DNA of 64,000 nt from Verrucomicrobiota bacterium (GCA_020630975.1 JAHDID010000007.1:57172-121171); one strand, 5' to 3'. Counted from the first letter of the stretch, positions 1 to 8,694 are shown. A program made the numbers and translations. The notes: generated by a model not told the origin, from the sequence alone.

Positions 1-129
1 CGCTTTTGGTATGAGGACGCAGCCTACCTGCCGTTTCTGGAGGGCTGGCGTGATAGACCAGAGTACAAAGGGTCGGTATTGAAAGGGCTGAAGCTCAAGA
101 GTTCTAAGAAGGAGACAGAGGTGAAATAG
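1..129 (+). CDS. C-terminal fragment of an unidentified protein
   Basis: An open frame runs from the left edge of the window to a TAG stop at 127-129 and gives the last 42 residues of a protein. The visible piece starts RFWYEDAAYLPFLEGW and ends in a Lys/Ser-rich tail. There is no start codon or domain signature to use, so the family cannot be named from this fragment. It lies 60 bases upstream of the ThuA-like gene on the same strand and could be cotranscribed with it. ThuA-like genes in this phylum often sit beside oxidoreductase or sulfatase genes, but that is only context and not evidence for a function here. Confidence 0.55.
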   Translation, partial: RFWYEDAAYLPFLEGWRDRPEYKGSVLKGLKLKSSKKETEVK

Positions 130-189
130 TCCCAGAATCGTGGGCAGTATTGTATTTGACCCCCGGTATTAGAATGGGCTAACAATCTG

Positions 190-1029
190 GTGATGATGAT
201 GAAAAATGCTAAATTCTCCGCAATAGCTGCGATGCTCGCCTTAGTGGCTGTCGTTTTCGTGGTTTCGACTAAAGCAAAAGAAGGTGTGGCACCGATAAAG
301 GTTCTGCTGATCACTGGAGGTGGTTGGCATGACTACGAGTCTCAGGAGAAGATTCTGCGCGAGACCATCACTTCGCGTCTGAATGCCACAGTGGATGTGA
401 AGTGGACTTCTACAGACGAGCACCCTGTCGAGCCCAAGAGTGATAAGATCCCGCACATCTTCACGACTGATTTTGCCAAGGGCTACGACGTGGTGTTTCA
501 CAACCATTGCCATGTCGGCTTTCAAGATGATGCCGCAATCGACGCCGTCGTCGACAAGCACGCCGCCGCCAAGGTCGGAGTGGTGATGACTCATGGTAGT
601 TTTCACACTTTTATGCGCACACCCAAACAAGCTTGGGACCGTCTCTGTGGCTGCAACAGCATCAAGCACGTGCACAAATCGCCCATCGACGTGAAGATCA
701 TGACCAAAGATCACCCTGTGACCAAGGCTCTGGGTGTGGATGGTTGGCAGACCAAAGAAGGCGAGCTCTACACAACCACTCTGAACGAGGGCACGATCAA
801 TCTCGCGGAAGGTACTACGCTGAAAGGTAACACCAAGACCGATAGCTGTATCTTCACCCACACACTCGATGGTAGCCCGGTGGTAGGCATCACTCTAGGG
901 CACCACAACAGCACCATGGAGCAGGCAGAGTACAAAGATCTCGTGACGTATTCTGTTCTCTATGCCGCAGGCAAACTGGACAAAGATGGCGCTGCTGCAG
1001 AGGGCTATCTGAATGCGGTGAAGAAGTAA
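190..1029 (+). CDS. ThuA-like domain protein, exported
   Basis: This 279-residue protein has an N-terminal hydrophobic signal segment (about residues 8-28) followed by a ThuA-like fold related to class I glutamine amidotransferases. The diagnostic start is KVLLITGGGWHDYESQ at about residues 37-52, and conserved GYDVVFHNHC and HPV segments follow. ThuA-like proteins are linked to trehalose/sugar utilisation in some bacteria. In planctomycetes and verrucomicrobia they are usually exported and lie in carbohydrate-degradation neighbourhoods; the exact reaction is unknown. The start is ambiguous: a GTG at 190 is followed directly by three in-frame ATG codons (193, 196, 199) and no clear Shine-Dalgarno sequence is visible. 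A hairpin with 9-bp arms lies just after the stop at 1052-1075. Confidence 0.8.
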   Translation: MMMMKNAKFSAIAAMLALVAVVFVVSTKAKEGVAPIKVLLITGGGWHDYESQEKILRETITSRLNATVDVKWTSTDEHPVEPKSDKIPHIFTTDFAKGYDVVFHNHCHVGFQDDAAIDAVVDKHAAAKVGVVMTHGSFHTFMRTPKQAWDRLCGCNSIKHVHKSPIDVKIMTKDHPVTKALGVDGWQTKEGELYTTTLNEGTINLAEGTTLKGNTKTDSCIFTHTLDGSPVVGITLGHHNSTMEQAEYKDLVTYSVLYAAGKLDKDGAAAEGYLNAVKK

Positions 1030-1332
1030 TCGCTCTATCGAGAGCTGAGTTTATGCCGATGATTATATCGGCATAGACTTGAATAGTGATTCTTGGTTTA
1101 TCTAGCAGATGGATCAGGTATCCAGGCTGGGAACCTTGTTTTTTGTAGGATTGTTGCTCTTTCCTATTGGCAAGGTTTTCTTCGATATGGCTACGCACCG
1201 TCCAGCGCAGCCGGATTAGTCGAGGGCGCTGAGCGCATCTCTGCGTGTGAGTGTAGCGGGCAGATGGATCTCGAACTCCAGTCGGTAGGTGAGGATATCT
1301 GGGTGCCGGCTCTGTGTGGTGGAGTAGTAGGA
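1030..1332. other. Intergenic region between ThuA-like gene and recJ
   Basis: This 303-base gap separates two convergent genes. At 1052-1075 it holds a hairpin with perfect 9-bp arms (TATGCCGAT / ATCGGCATA) and a 6-base loop. It lacks a good T-tract, so it may be a weak terminator or RNA-stabilising stem for the ThuA-like transcript. The open frame that crosses the rest has no recognisable protein features and runs into the recJ 3' end, so I do not call it a gene. Confidence 0.4.
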
Positions 1333-3036
1333 TCAGATTGCTGCAGCTTTGCGTACGGCCTGAATGGTCATCGATAGCTGGCTGATGCCGCGGAATTCAT
1401 TGCGATCGATGTGGAAAGCGATATCCCAAGGTGGATTGGGCAGCTCCAGATCGGCGGAATTGAAGTAGATGGCATCGCGTAGTACGCCATCCTGATAGAA
1501 TTGGAATTTCAGGTGCTTCTCTTTGATCACTCGGGGTTCTCCGCCCATCTCTACCGATTTGGCCATGAAGAGAGGCTGTGGATTCGAGGCGCCAAAGGGG
1601 TGCAGTAGCTCGTAGCTGTCGAGTAGATCCATTTTCACCTCGGCCAGAGAGACTACAGCATCTACATGTAGCTTCGGCACGAGCGCATCGCCGTCGGCTT
1701 GGTTTTTGACGTGCTCGGAGAAGCGCTCGCGAAAGGCTTCGATCTGATCTTCGTTCACGGTTACGCCGGCAGCCATCTCGTGGCCACCACCGGCTACGAT
1801 CAGGTCACGAGAGGCATTCAGCGCATCGACTAGGGAGACCCCAGGCACACTGCGGCCACTGCCTTTGCCGAGGCCGTCGTCGTCGATAGCGATGATGAAG
1901 GTCGGTCGGTGGTAAAATTTTGAAATCCGTGATGCGACAATACCGACAACGCCTGGGTGCCAGCCGCGCGATCCTACCACGATTCCGTGATTTCTCTGCT
2001 CGGGAGGCAGGTCGTGGATCATTTGCTCTGCCTCTTCGCGCGTGTTGTACTCGAGCTCCTGACGATCGCGATTTTGTTCATCGAGATCCTCGGCATGAGT
2101 CTGGGCGATGCTCGCGTCCTGGCAAAGCAGGAGGTCTAGCGATGCTTTGGCCGTGTCGAGTCTGCCAGAGGCATTTAGTCTGGGACCTAGCTTGTGGCTG
2201 ACGTCGAAAGATTTGGCCGGAGAGCCGACACTGGCCACTGTCTTGAGCGCAGATAGGCCAGGATGGATGGTGCGATCCAGCTGCATCAGGCCTTTTCGGG
2301 CAAAGATACGGTTCTCGTCCACCAGTGGCACGATATCGGCGATGGTCGCTAGCGCGACGAAATCGAGAAAATCCTTCAGATCCATGCCGGGAACCTTGCG
2401 GGTCTTCAGCAGGGCATGGCCGACTTTGAAGACCACACCTCCGGTGCATAGGTAGTGGTAGTCGTCGCCGAGTTTGGGATTGACCAGCGCATTGCACTCG
2501 GCCACACCATCTGGCGATGGCTCGTGGTGATCGAGGATGATCAGGTCGATACCCTGTTCTTTGAGATAGAGTGCTTCCTCGCAGGAGTTTGTCCCACAGT
2601 CTGCAGCGATCACCAGATCCGGCGGCACTCCGCCGAAGCTACGCTCCAGGCCATCAGTGCTCAGGCCATAGCCTTCCTTGAGACGGGTCGGCAGAAAGCT
2701 GCGTGGCTCCAGCCCATAGCCCTGCAGGATCCGGGTGAGTAGGGCGACCGAGCTCACGCCATCGACATCGTAGTCACCGAATAGCACGATCGATTCATTG
2801 TTGTCGGCTGCTTTCAGGATGCGGTCGACGGCTTCGGCTATGCCGTGCAGTTTAAAAGGGTCGGACAAGTCGTTCAGCCGAGGGTAGAGGAAGTTGGTAA
2901 GTTCCTCCTTGGTACAAAAACCACGCTGTAGTGCGAGTTTGACGACGATCTCGGAGAGTCCGAACTCGGCGACAAACTCGTCTACCAGAGCACGATCTGG
3001 CTCTGGTTGGACGATCCATTTGGTTTTTGAGGGCAT
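1333..3036 (-). CDS. recJ: Single-stranded-DNA-specific exonuclease RecJ
   Basis: RecJ is a 5'-3' single-strand DNA exonuclease that acts in recombinational and mismatch repair. At 567 residues the length fits the family. The DHH-family metal motifs are all visible: DYDVDG at residues 88-93, DCGTN at 146-150, DHH at 169-171, and the DHHA1 substrate-binding segment with GKGSGRSVPG near residue 400. The C-terminal region resembles the RecJ OB-fold domain (about 455-567). The start MPSKTKW is followed by a normal N-terminal RecJ leader. The gene is alone on its strand, convergent with the ThuA-like gene and divergent from the SOUL gene. Confidence 0.95.
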   Translation of the reverse strand: MPSKTKWIVQPEPDRALVDEFVAEFGLSEIVVKLALQRGFCTKEELTNFLYPRLNDLSDPFKLHGIAEAVDRILKAADNNESIVLFGDYDVDGVSSVALLTRILQGYGLEPRSFLPTRLKEGYGLSTDGLERSFGGVPPDLVIAADCGTNSCEEALYLKEQGIDLIILDHHEPSPDGVAECNALVNPKLGDDYHYLCTGGVVFKVGHALLKTRKVPGMDLKDFLDFVALATIADIVPLVDENRIFARKGLMQLDRTIHPGLSALKTVASVGSPAKSFDVSHKLGPRLNASGRLDTAKASLDLLLCQDASIAQTHAEDLDEQNRDRQELEYNTREEAEQMIHDLPPEQRNHGIVVGSRGWHPGVVGIVASRISKFYHRPTFIIAIDDDGLGKGSGRSVPGVSLVDALNASRDLIVAGGGHEMAAGVTVNEDQIEAFRERFSEHVKNQADGDALVPKLHVDAVVSLAEVKMDLLDSYELLHPFGASNPQPLFMAKSVEMGGEPRVIKEKHLKFQFYQDGVLRDAIYFNSADLELPNPPWDIAFHIDRNEFRGISQLSMTIQAVRKAAAI

Positions 3037-3180
3037 AGGTGACTTTTGCGCTGGGAACCGTAGAGAATCTAAACGATCTGTAAAGAATGGGTTGGATAAA
3101 GCTGCGACATAATTTGCGTACTTCAGCCGTCTTTCCCCCCTATGGGCGGTTTTGGCCGTAGTCTTTTGTGTCTAGCTCTC

Positions 3181-3756
3181 ATGAAAATTCTCATCACCTC
3201 GGTTCTTGTTGTCCTGCTGATCATTAGCATTGTCGCTTGGCGGACGTCTCGATTCGCCTATGAATCAGCGCCTTACACGGTGATCGAGGCAGATGGGAAG
3301 TTCGAGATTCGTGAGTATCCCAGCATCACCATCGTCTCGACACGGATGAAAAACGCCGACCCGATGGAGGGTGGGACCTTCATGACACTTTTCGACTACA
3401 TCGCTAAAGGCAACGAGGCAGAGGAAAAGATCGCGATGACCACGCCTGTCTTCATGACGACAGGGCAAGATGCCGAAATGAGCTTCGTAGTGCCTCAGGA
3501 GGTGGCCGAAGCTGGTGCACCCGCGCCGAAAAATGAGAGTGTCGATGTGAAGCAACTGCAGATGGGCAAAGTCGCCGCCTATCGCTATTCTGGAAGCTGG
3601 AGCCAAGAGGCGAAGGACGCCGCAGCAGAAAAACTGCAGACCTGGGTGAAGGAAAAAGGGCTATCACCTGCTGGAGATCTGATGACAGCAGGCTACGACC
3701 CACCCTTCACGCCGCCTTTCCTCAGACGAAACGAGGTGCTGGTACCGGTCGAGTAG
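3181..3756 (+). CDS. SOUL-type heme-binding family protein with N-terminal membrane anchor
   Basis: The 191-residue protein has one N-terminal membrane segment (about residues 3-19) and then a SOUL-family domain. Matching segments include FEIREYPSITIVSTRM, EKIAMTTPVFMTT and the C-terminal PPFTPPFLRRNEVLVP. SOUL/HEBP-type proteins bind heme or tetrapyrroles in eukaryotes; the role of bacterial members is unclear. I chose the ATG at 3181 over the upstream in-frame ATG at 3142 because translation from 3181 gives a clean signal-anchor. The gene ends in a perfect stem-loop (3756-3775) that it shares with the convergent DUF3592 gene. Confidence 0.85.
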   Translation: MKILITSVLVVLLIISIVAWRTSRFAYESAPYTVIEADGKFEIREYPSITIVSTRMKNADPMEGGTFMTLFDYIAKGNEAEEKIAMTTPVFMTTGQDAEMSFVVPQEVAEAGAPAPKNESVDVKQLQMGKVAAYRYSGSWSQEAKDAAAEKLQTWVKEKGLSPAGDLMTAGYDPPFTPPFLRRNEVLVPVE

Positions 3757-3775
3757 ATTCGACTTCAGTCGAATC
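3756..3775. terminator. Stem-loop between convergent genes
   Basis: The arms GATTCGAC and GTCGAATC are a perfect 8-bp match around a TTCA loop. The stem overlaps the last base of the SOUL gene stop codon and lies 17 bases before the end of the convergent DUF3592 gene. There is no T-tract on either side, so termination is inferred from position only. Confidence 0.4.
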
Positions 3776-3792
3776 ATCAGCTCTGCGTTCAT

Positions 3793-5544
3793 CTAGAAGG
3801 ATTCGCCATTCATGATTTTTGCCATCACTTCGGCAGCTGTGCGAGAGAGGATCGAGTCGGCTAGTTTTTTCTCTTTGGTCCCCGCATCAGTTTTTAGGTT
3901 TAGAGAGAGCTTGTAGAACTGAGTGGAACCGCTCTGCCAGGACTCTTCCGATTGGATGCTCTCAACGTCTTTGATTGGATAAGATACCGATCGACGTATC
4001 CCGAACAGCGTTTTTTCCACTCGGATTTCCTGTGATCTTTCAAATCTGCCTAGCACCGATTTTTGGGCGAGAAGGATCAAACCCGTTCCAGCCATAAACA
4101 GTCCACCTCCGCCGAATAGTAGCGCCCAAATGATCAGGAAAAAATCGATGGAGTTGTTCACCACCACGATTGTCGCGATGGTGAAGAAGATCGCCCCCAC
4201 GATGAGCGTCACGGATGCCCCTCCTTTGTGTCGTCCTGCTGGGATTTCGAGTAAGTGATCATCTCCACTTTCGAGGTAGGTGATTTTTTCAGCGGCTAGA
4301 ACATCCAGGGCTTCGGCTTTGGTCTCCGGTAAGTTGATAGGAGGAAATTCGGTAGGTGATTGGTAGGATGATTTGTGATCGTCGACTTTATCTGAGACTC
4401 TCAGCACGGGGATGGTGTAGGGGCCTGTACCGCCGCCTTCGACTGTCCAGTTGATGCCTGTGTAGTCAGAGTTTGGAGAGCTGGTCAGAGGGGCATAGGC
4501 TGGTAAGTGGAATCGAACTTTTGTTCCTTCTATTGTTTGAGAGGATACCTGGCCTTCGAATTTGAACCTCTCATCATCATTCGAAGTATTCTGGCTGGTG
4601 GAATGCTGGCAATCCGTACAAGTGATCTGCCATTTTTGGTGACTCAGAGGATATCGAGAGCGAATGGTGATTTCATTCTCTTCGCCGATGGTGAGGCCCC
4701 CGCTTGGGAAGTGAAGTTGAGTTTGGCGAGAGAGCCGAGTTTTCCGCCAAGTCCGCCAAAATAGATAAACAGGTAATATCCCTATAGCCGAGACTCCCAA
4801 TCCTACCAGACGCACTGCTCCTGATGAGGGTGTCAGCCAGGCGCTAACTGTCGTCCACCAGATCACGATAATCGCAACCAGAGCTGCGTAGCCCAATGGG
4901 ATCAGCCATCCGTGTCTACGGTATTCGGCCCGACCTCGTGACCAGTCGTCTCGCCAGCTAAGAGGGTCGTCGGGATTCGCAGCGATGCGGGTATCCAGTC
5001 CTCGTGTCGATCGTGCTCCTCGAATAGATGCGCAGAGCATCGCGATACCCGTAAGCCCATGGCTGTAGGCGAAAATCGCTAAAAAGTAGGCCGTCCAGTC
5101 GATACTATTTGGGGCAATCGTACTTTCGCTCGGGTTTTGGGGATTTATCCATACCGGCACATCCTGCTCACGGCTGCCTTTACGAGCAAAGTCGCGAGCA
5201 TCGATGGATTCGGTATCGAAAAAGTTTATGTCGCGACCGTAACCATCGATTTCGTAGTGTTCTCGATCAAAGGAGTAGGTGTAGTAGATATCGTCTTCTC
5301 CTTCGACATCCTTGAGGGAATCGACATGCATGCCGACCATGGCCGTCGATTTTTCCCAAGTGAGTTGCTTCAGCACGGTTAGGTTGTAAAAGGCAGCGCC
5401 GATCGTGATCGCGATACCCGGCAGGCTAAATCCGAGAAAGAAAATCCAACCAATGGGGTTCCATGGTGAAAAAAAGCCACCGCCTTTCTTGGTGGGGATG
5501 TTGCTGGGTGAGTTTGAAGATGGGGACAAGATCGATTTCAGCAT
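3793..5544 (-). CDS. DUF3592-containing multi-pass membrane protein
   Basis: This 583-residue membrane protein has hydrophobic segments at about residues 28-52, 148-172, 212-234, 243-266 and a pair at about 440-490. Between the first two lies a DUF3592-like extracytoplasmic region, with YYTYSFDREHYEIDGYGRD followed by VPVWINPQNPSES, the typical motif of that family. A soluble region with a CTDC pair follows the fourth segment. DUF3592 proteins have no established biochemical role. It is transcribed in the same direction as the formylglycine-generating enzyme gene upstream, with a 56-base gap, and may be cotranscribed with it. Confidence 0.75.
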   Translation of the reverse strand: MLKSILSPSSNSPSNIPTKKGGGFFSPWNPIGWIFFLGFSLPGIAITIGAAFYNLTVLKQLTWEKSTAMVGMHVDSLKDVEGEDDIYYTYSFDREHYEIDGYGRDINFFDTESIDARDFARKGSREQDVPVWINPQNPSESTIAPNSIDWTAYFLAIFAYSHGLTGIAMLCASIRGARSTRGLDTRIAANPDDPLSWRDDWSRGRAEYRRHGWLIPLGYAALVAIIVIWWTTVSAWLTPSSGAVRLVGLGVSAIGILPVYLFWRTWRKTRLSRQTQLHFPSGGLTIGEENEITIRSRYPLSHQKWQITCTDCQHSTSQNTSNDDERFKFEGQVSSQTIEGTKVRFHLPAYAPLTSSPNSDYTGINWTVEGGGTGPYTIPVLRVSDKVDDHKSSYQSPTEFPPINLPETKAEALDVLAAEKITYLESGDDHLLEIPAGRHKGGASVTLIVGAIFFTIATIVVVNNSIDFFLIIWALLFGGGGLFMAGTGLILLAQKSVLGRFERSQEIRVEKTLFGIRRSVSYPIKDVESIQSEESWQSGSTQFYKLSLNLKTDAGTKEKKLADSILSRTAAEVMAKIMNGESF

Positions 5545-5600
5545 CTTTAGGAATGCTACCGCAAGCCAGCTAGATCACCGTTATAATTTCGCGGTAAAAT

Positions 5601-6785
5601 TCAATGGATCTCACCTCTCTCCGCATCCATCGCACAGCGAAATCCGGTGTGATTCGCGGGCGATTCATTATCGAATGGCTGGCGGGCTCCGGGTTGGTAG
5701 CCTTTGCACCAGACATCGGAGCAGAGGAATGAGCCGCCGCGGGTCACTCGATAGGTCACACGCTGGCCTGGCTGATAGACCACAGAGGGGTGGGGGCCTG
5801 TGGGGTTGGGTTCTGTGGCGGATTCGAATTTGTAGGCCTCGGGGTGGTAGAGGTCGGCTACGATTTCCCAGACATTGCCGGCGATGTCGTATAGGCCGTA
5901 GGGATTGGGTGGGAATTTCTTCACCGGCGAGGTGGTGAAGTAGCCGTCTTCCTCGGTATTGGCCTGGGGCCATTCACCTTGCCAGATATTGGCCATCCAC
6001 ACATCTTCGCCCTGGGGGAACATCTCGCTACCCCAGGAGTAGGGTTGGCGATCCAGTCCTCCGCGAGCGGCTTTTTCCCACTCGGCCTCGGTCGGGATAC
6101 GCTTGCCCACCCACTTGGCGTAGGCCTCGGCATCCTCGTAAGTCACATTCACCACTGGGTGATCGAGCCGGTCCTCCCAGGTGGTGCCTGGGCCGCCAGG
6201 GGTTCGCCAAGTGGCGCCGGGGACGATCTTCCACCACTGGGTGATGTCGTCGCCATAGAGTTCTCCCTCGGGTATGGCAAAGACGATCGAGCCTGCGAGG
6301 TGGATGTTTTTCTGCGCGGCTTTGACGCGCTCGATCGAGGCGAGGAGGGCGGCTTTTTCATCGCCTGTGGCATTTCGGGCGGCCATCTCCATACGCATCA
6401 GATTGGTCCGAGCGGCACTGGCTAGCTCCTGCACGGTCTGTGCGGGTAGCGGCTTTTCGGCAAAGGTCTTGTAGCCAGTCGCTTTCACAAAAGCGGCGTA
6501 CTGGCGGTTGGTCACCTCGGCTGCGTCGATCCAGTAGCTATCGACGTGCACGGGGTGGATCGGGTAGGCGGTCTGGTGGGAGTGCGAGTCGCCATCCATC
6601 TCGCCGGCATCTCCGCCCATCATGAACTCGCCAGCGGGGATGAGCACCATGCCATCGGTCGGATTGGCAGGTGGCTTGGGCAGCTCAGGCTGCTGCTGAG
6701 CGGACTTTTTCTCGCTGTCGCTACACGAGGCGAGTAGCAGGGCCGTGAAAGCTAGGGCTGTGAGGAGGCTGGTCTGTCGGTGCAT
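5601..6785 (-). CDS. Formylglycine-generating enzyme (sulfatase-modifying factor), lipoprotein
   Basis: The 394-residue protein begins with a lipoprotein signal (lipobox LLAS-C, Cys21) and carries a complete FGE-sulfatase domain from GMVLIPAGEF (about residue 45) to GFRCAMD (about 387). Many FGE-like proteins lack the catalytic residues, but this one keeps both redox cysteines in GGSFLCSDVWC (Cys355 and Cys360), in the same C-x4-C spacing as the human SUMF1 active site. It also has the PTEAEWE core. It is therefore predicted to oxidise a sulfatase cysteine to formylglycine, here at the outer face of the membrane. An extra helical stretch at about residues 117-160 is inserted near the N-terminal third. 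A Cys-type sulfatase lies about 47 kb away in this window (53120-54631). Confidence 0.88.
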   Translation of the reverse strand: MHRQTSLLTALAFTALLLASCSDSEKKSAQQQPELPKPPANPTDGMVLIPAGEFMMGGDAGEMDGDSHSHQTAYPIHPVHVDSYWIDAAEVTNRQYAAFVKATGYKTFAEKPLPAQTVQELASAARTNLMRMEMAARNATGDEKAALLASIERVKAAQKNIHLAGSIVFAIPEGELYGDDITQWWKIVPGATWRTPGGPGTTWEDRLDHPVVNVTYEDAEAYAKWVGKRIPTEAEWEKAARGGLDRQPYSWGSEMFPQGEDVWMANIWQGEWPQANTEEDGYFTTSPVKKFPPNPYGLYDIAGNVWEIVADLYHPEAYKFESATEPNPTGPHPSVVYQPGQRVTYRVTRGGSFLCSDVWCKGYQPGARQPFDNESPANHTGFRCAMDAERGEIH

Positions 6786-6864
6786 GTGATCTGTCTTACA
6801 AATGGTAACGTGGAAGCCTATCAGGATATTTGCAAGGACCCCATACAGGGCAGATACTCGCGGC

Positions 6865-7956
6865 GTGACACTGGACGAAGTCAGATCTCCTGAAGCCCTG
6901 CTGCTCGATGTGGTGACCGGTAGCCGCGCCTATGGCACGGATACTCCCGAGTCGGATACCGATCTGCGGGGTGTCTTCATCATGCCCAGGCGGCTGCTCT
7001 ACGGACTGGATACGGTCGAGCAAGTCAGTGATCGGACCAATGATGAAACGTACTACGAGGTCGGCCGCTTCATCGAGCTGCTGAGCAAGAGCAATCCGAA
7101 TATCCTAGAGCTGCTTTTTGTCGAGCAGGACTGCGTGCGCCACCGCGACCCGATCCTCGATCTAATCACACCCGAGCTGGTGCTATCTCGCCAGTGCGAG
7201 CACACCTTTGCCGGCTACGCGATGGCTCAGATCGGCAAGGCGCGGGGGCTGAATAAAAAGATCGTCAACCCCATGGATGGTCCGCGCAAATCGATGCTCG
7301 AGTTTTGCTACGCCGTATCAGGGCAGGGGGCGATACCGATCGAGCGATGGCTGGCAGAAAAGGGGTTGCGGCAGGAGTACTGCGGTCTGGTGAAGATCAA
7401 TCACATGCGCGATGCCTACGGCCTCTACTACTCCGAGTCGGCCGAGCTAGCCTACCGTGGCATCGTGCGCGATGCGGCGACCACTACCGATGTGAACCTG
7501 AGTCCGATCCCCAAGGGAGAGGAGCCAATCGGCTGGATGACCTTCAACAAAGACGGCTTCAAGAAATACTGCAAAGAATACCGCGAGTATCACACCTGGC
7601 TGAAGGAGCGTAATGAAGCCCGCTATGCCAACAACATCGAGCACGGCAAAAATTACGACTCGAAGAATATGATGCACACCTACCGCCTCCTCGATATGGC
7701 GGAGGAGATCGCTACCGAGGGCCGTCTACTCGTGCGCCGGCCAAATCGAGACTTTCTCATGCACATCCGCAGAGGCGAGATGGAGTATGAGGAGATCATA
7801 GCTCTAGCCGAGGAAAAGGTCGCAGCGATCCAAGCTGCCTTTGCCAGCAGTGATCTACCCGAGCGCCCCGATCGGGCCCGCCTGCAGGAGGTGCTGGTCG
7901 AGATTCGCGAGGCGCGGTATGGCGGGGTGAGGGGAGAAAAGGTGCACAAAATATGA
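6865..7956 (+). CDS. Predicted nucleotidyltransferase (YcgL-like, Pol beta superfamily)
   Basis: The N-terminus holds a nucleotidyltransferase core. TGSRAYGTDTPESDTDLRG contains the GS helix and the D-x-D metal site, and a second acidic stretch follows around ETYYEVGRFIELL. This matches the large, uncharacterised YcgL-type nucleotidyltransferase family (about 350-380 residues); the substrate is unknown. An open frame extends upstream to an ATG at 6802, but that would leave only 16 bases to the divergent FGE gene and add a non-conserved 21-residue leader. The GTG at 6865 starts right before the conserved LDEVRSPEALLLDVV segment, so I prefer it with moderate confidence. The PIN/antitoxin pair follows 25 bases downstream. 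Confidence 0.8.
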   Translation: MTLDEVRSPEALLLDVVTGSRAYGTDTPESDTDLRGVFIMPRRLLYGLDTVEQVSDRTNDETYYEVGRFIELLSKSNPNILELLFVEQDCVRHRDPILDLITPELVLSRQCEHTFAGYAMAQIGKARGLNKKIVNPMDGPRKSMLEFCYAVSGQGAIPIERWLAEKGLRQEYCGLVKINHMRDAYGLYYSESAELAYRGIVRDAATTTDVNLSPIPKGEEPIGWMTFNKDGFKKYCKEYREYHTWLKERNEARYANNIEHGKNYDSKNMMHTYRLLDMAEEIATEGRLLVRRPNRDFLMHIRRGEMEYEEIIALAEEKVAAIQAAFASSDLPERPDRARLQEVLVEIREARYGGVRGEKVHKI

Positions 7957-7981
7957 GTAAATATGGTACGATGATCAGGTA

Positions 7982-8422
7982 ATGAAGGTGTATCTCGACA
8001 ACTGTTGTTTCAATCGTCCTTTCGACGACCAGTCTCAGTTGCGAATTCATCTGGAGTCGGCGGCTAAACTTGAGATTCAAGATCGCGTCAGAAAAAGGGA
8101 TTTAGATCTGATTTGGTCTTACATTTTAGAGTATGAAAACGACGCGAACCCATTTGCAGAGAGGCGCGAACGAATCTCTGCATGGAAAAAACTGGCGAAA
8201 TACCACGTGCCGCCTTCCGATTCGATACTTTCGACAGCAGAGGGGATTAAAGAGTTCGGGATCAAAAATAAAGACAGTTTACATCTAGCGTGTGCGATTG
8301 AGATTGGTGCGGAGCGATTCTTTACGACTGATGATCAGCTTCTCAGGAAGCGAGGTTTGATCACTGAATTGATGATTGAAAATCCAGTGGATTTCACAAT
8401 TAGCGAAAACAGAAATGACTGA
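7982..8422 (+). CDS. PIN-domain protein, VapC-type RNase toxin candidate
   Basis: This 146-residue protein has a PIN-domain pattern: an N-terminal KVYLDNCCFNRPFDD with the first acidic residue, a middle Glu in SYILEYEN, and the C-terminal KDSLHLACAIEIGAERFFTTDD, where D-S-L-H and the final T-D-D supply the other acidic positions. PIN proteins of this DNCCFNRP subtype are predicted Mg-dependent ribonucleases, commonly toxins. Its last 8 bases overlap the next small gene, which has the features of a partner antitoxin, so translational coupling is likely. Toxin-first order is the reverse of most type II pairs. Confidence 0.78.
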   Translation: MKVYLDNCCFNRPFDDQSQLRIHLESAAKLEIQDRVRKRDLDLIWSYILEYENDANPFAERRERISAWKKLAKYHVPPSDSILSTAEGIKEFGIKNKDSLHLACAIEIGAERFFTTDDQLLRKRGLITELMIENPVDFTISENRND

Positions 8423-8618
8423 TACAGAGTTGAGGGTAAATGGATTGAGGGTTTTGTCTGATCAATTGGGTATTGTGGAGGCAGAGCGCTTTGTGAGTCT
8501 GATTCTAAAAGAACCTTTCGATTACACAAAATGGAGGCAGGAGCTGTATGAAGACGTCAGCCTCGAAGAGTTGCATGACCGTGCGGCTCAGAAACATGAG
8601 GAAGATTTTGAGGGCTAA
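8415..8618 (+). CDS. Small acidic protein, probable antitoxin partner of the PIN protein
   Basis: The 67-residue product begins MTDTELRVNGLRVLSDQLG and continues with EAERFVSLILKEPFDYTKWR and an acidic C-terminus. I recall similar small proteins next to PIN-domain genes, so an antitoxin role is inferred from that and from the 8-base overlap with the PIN gene. The ATG at 8415 is preferred over an upstream frame opening at 8376, which would overlap the toxin gene much more deeply. No DNA-binding motif (such as MazE/AbrB or RHH) is obvious. Confidence 0.6.
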   Translation: MTDTELRVNGLRVLSDQLGIVEAERFVSLILKEPFDYTKWRQELYEDVSLEELHDRAAQKHEEDFEG

Positions 8619-8640
8619 GTCCCATACAGATGACCGATTC

Positions 8641-8694
8641 AATAGGGTACAATCCTGATTGAATAGGGTACAATCGCAGCTAAATAGGGTGCAA
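8641..8694. repeat. Three copies of AATAGGGTACAA at 21-bp period
   Basis: Copies start at 8641, 8662 and 8683 (the last reads AATAGGGTGCAA), exactly 21 bp apart, and end at the queA start codon. Two copies read AATAGGGTACAATC and are followed by unrelated bases, so the element is a phased 12-13-bp core rather than a simple copied unit. The same motif and the same 21-bp phase occur at 24773-24827 and 61891-61924. Confidence 0.8.

Noticed and set aside
1093..1377. 94-codon plus-strand frame overlapping the recJ 3' end
   Set aside because: It runs into the antisense strand of recJ and has no recognisable protein features.
8641..8694. CRISPR-like array in the 21-bp phased repeats
   Set aside because: The gaps between cores are about 9 bases, far below spacer length, only two or three copies occur, and no cas genes are nearby.
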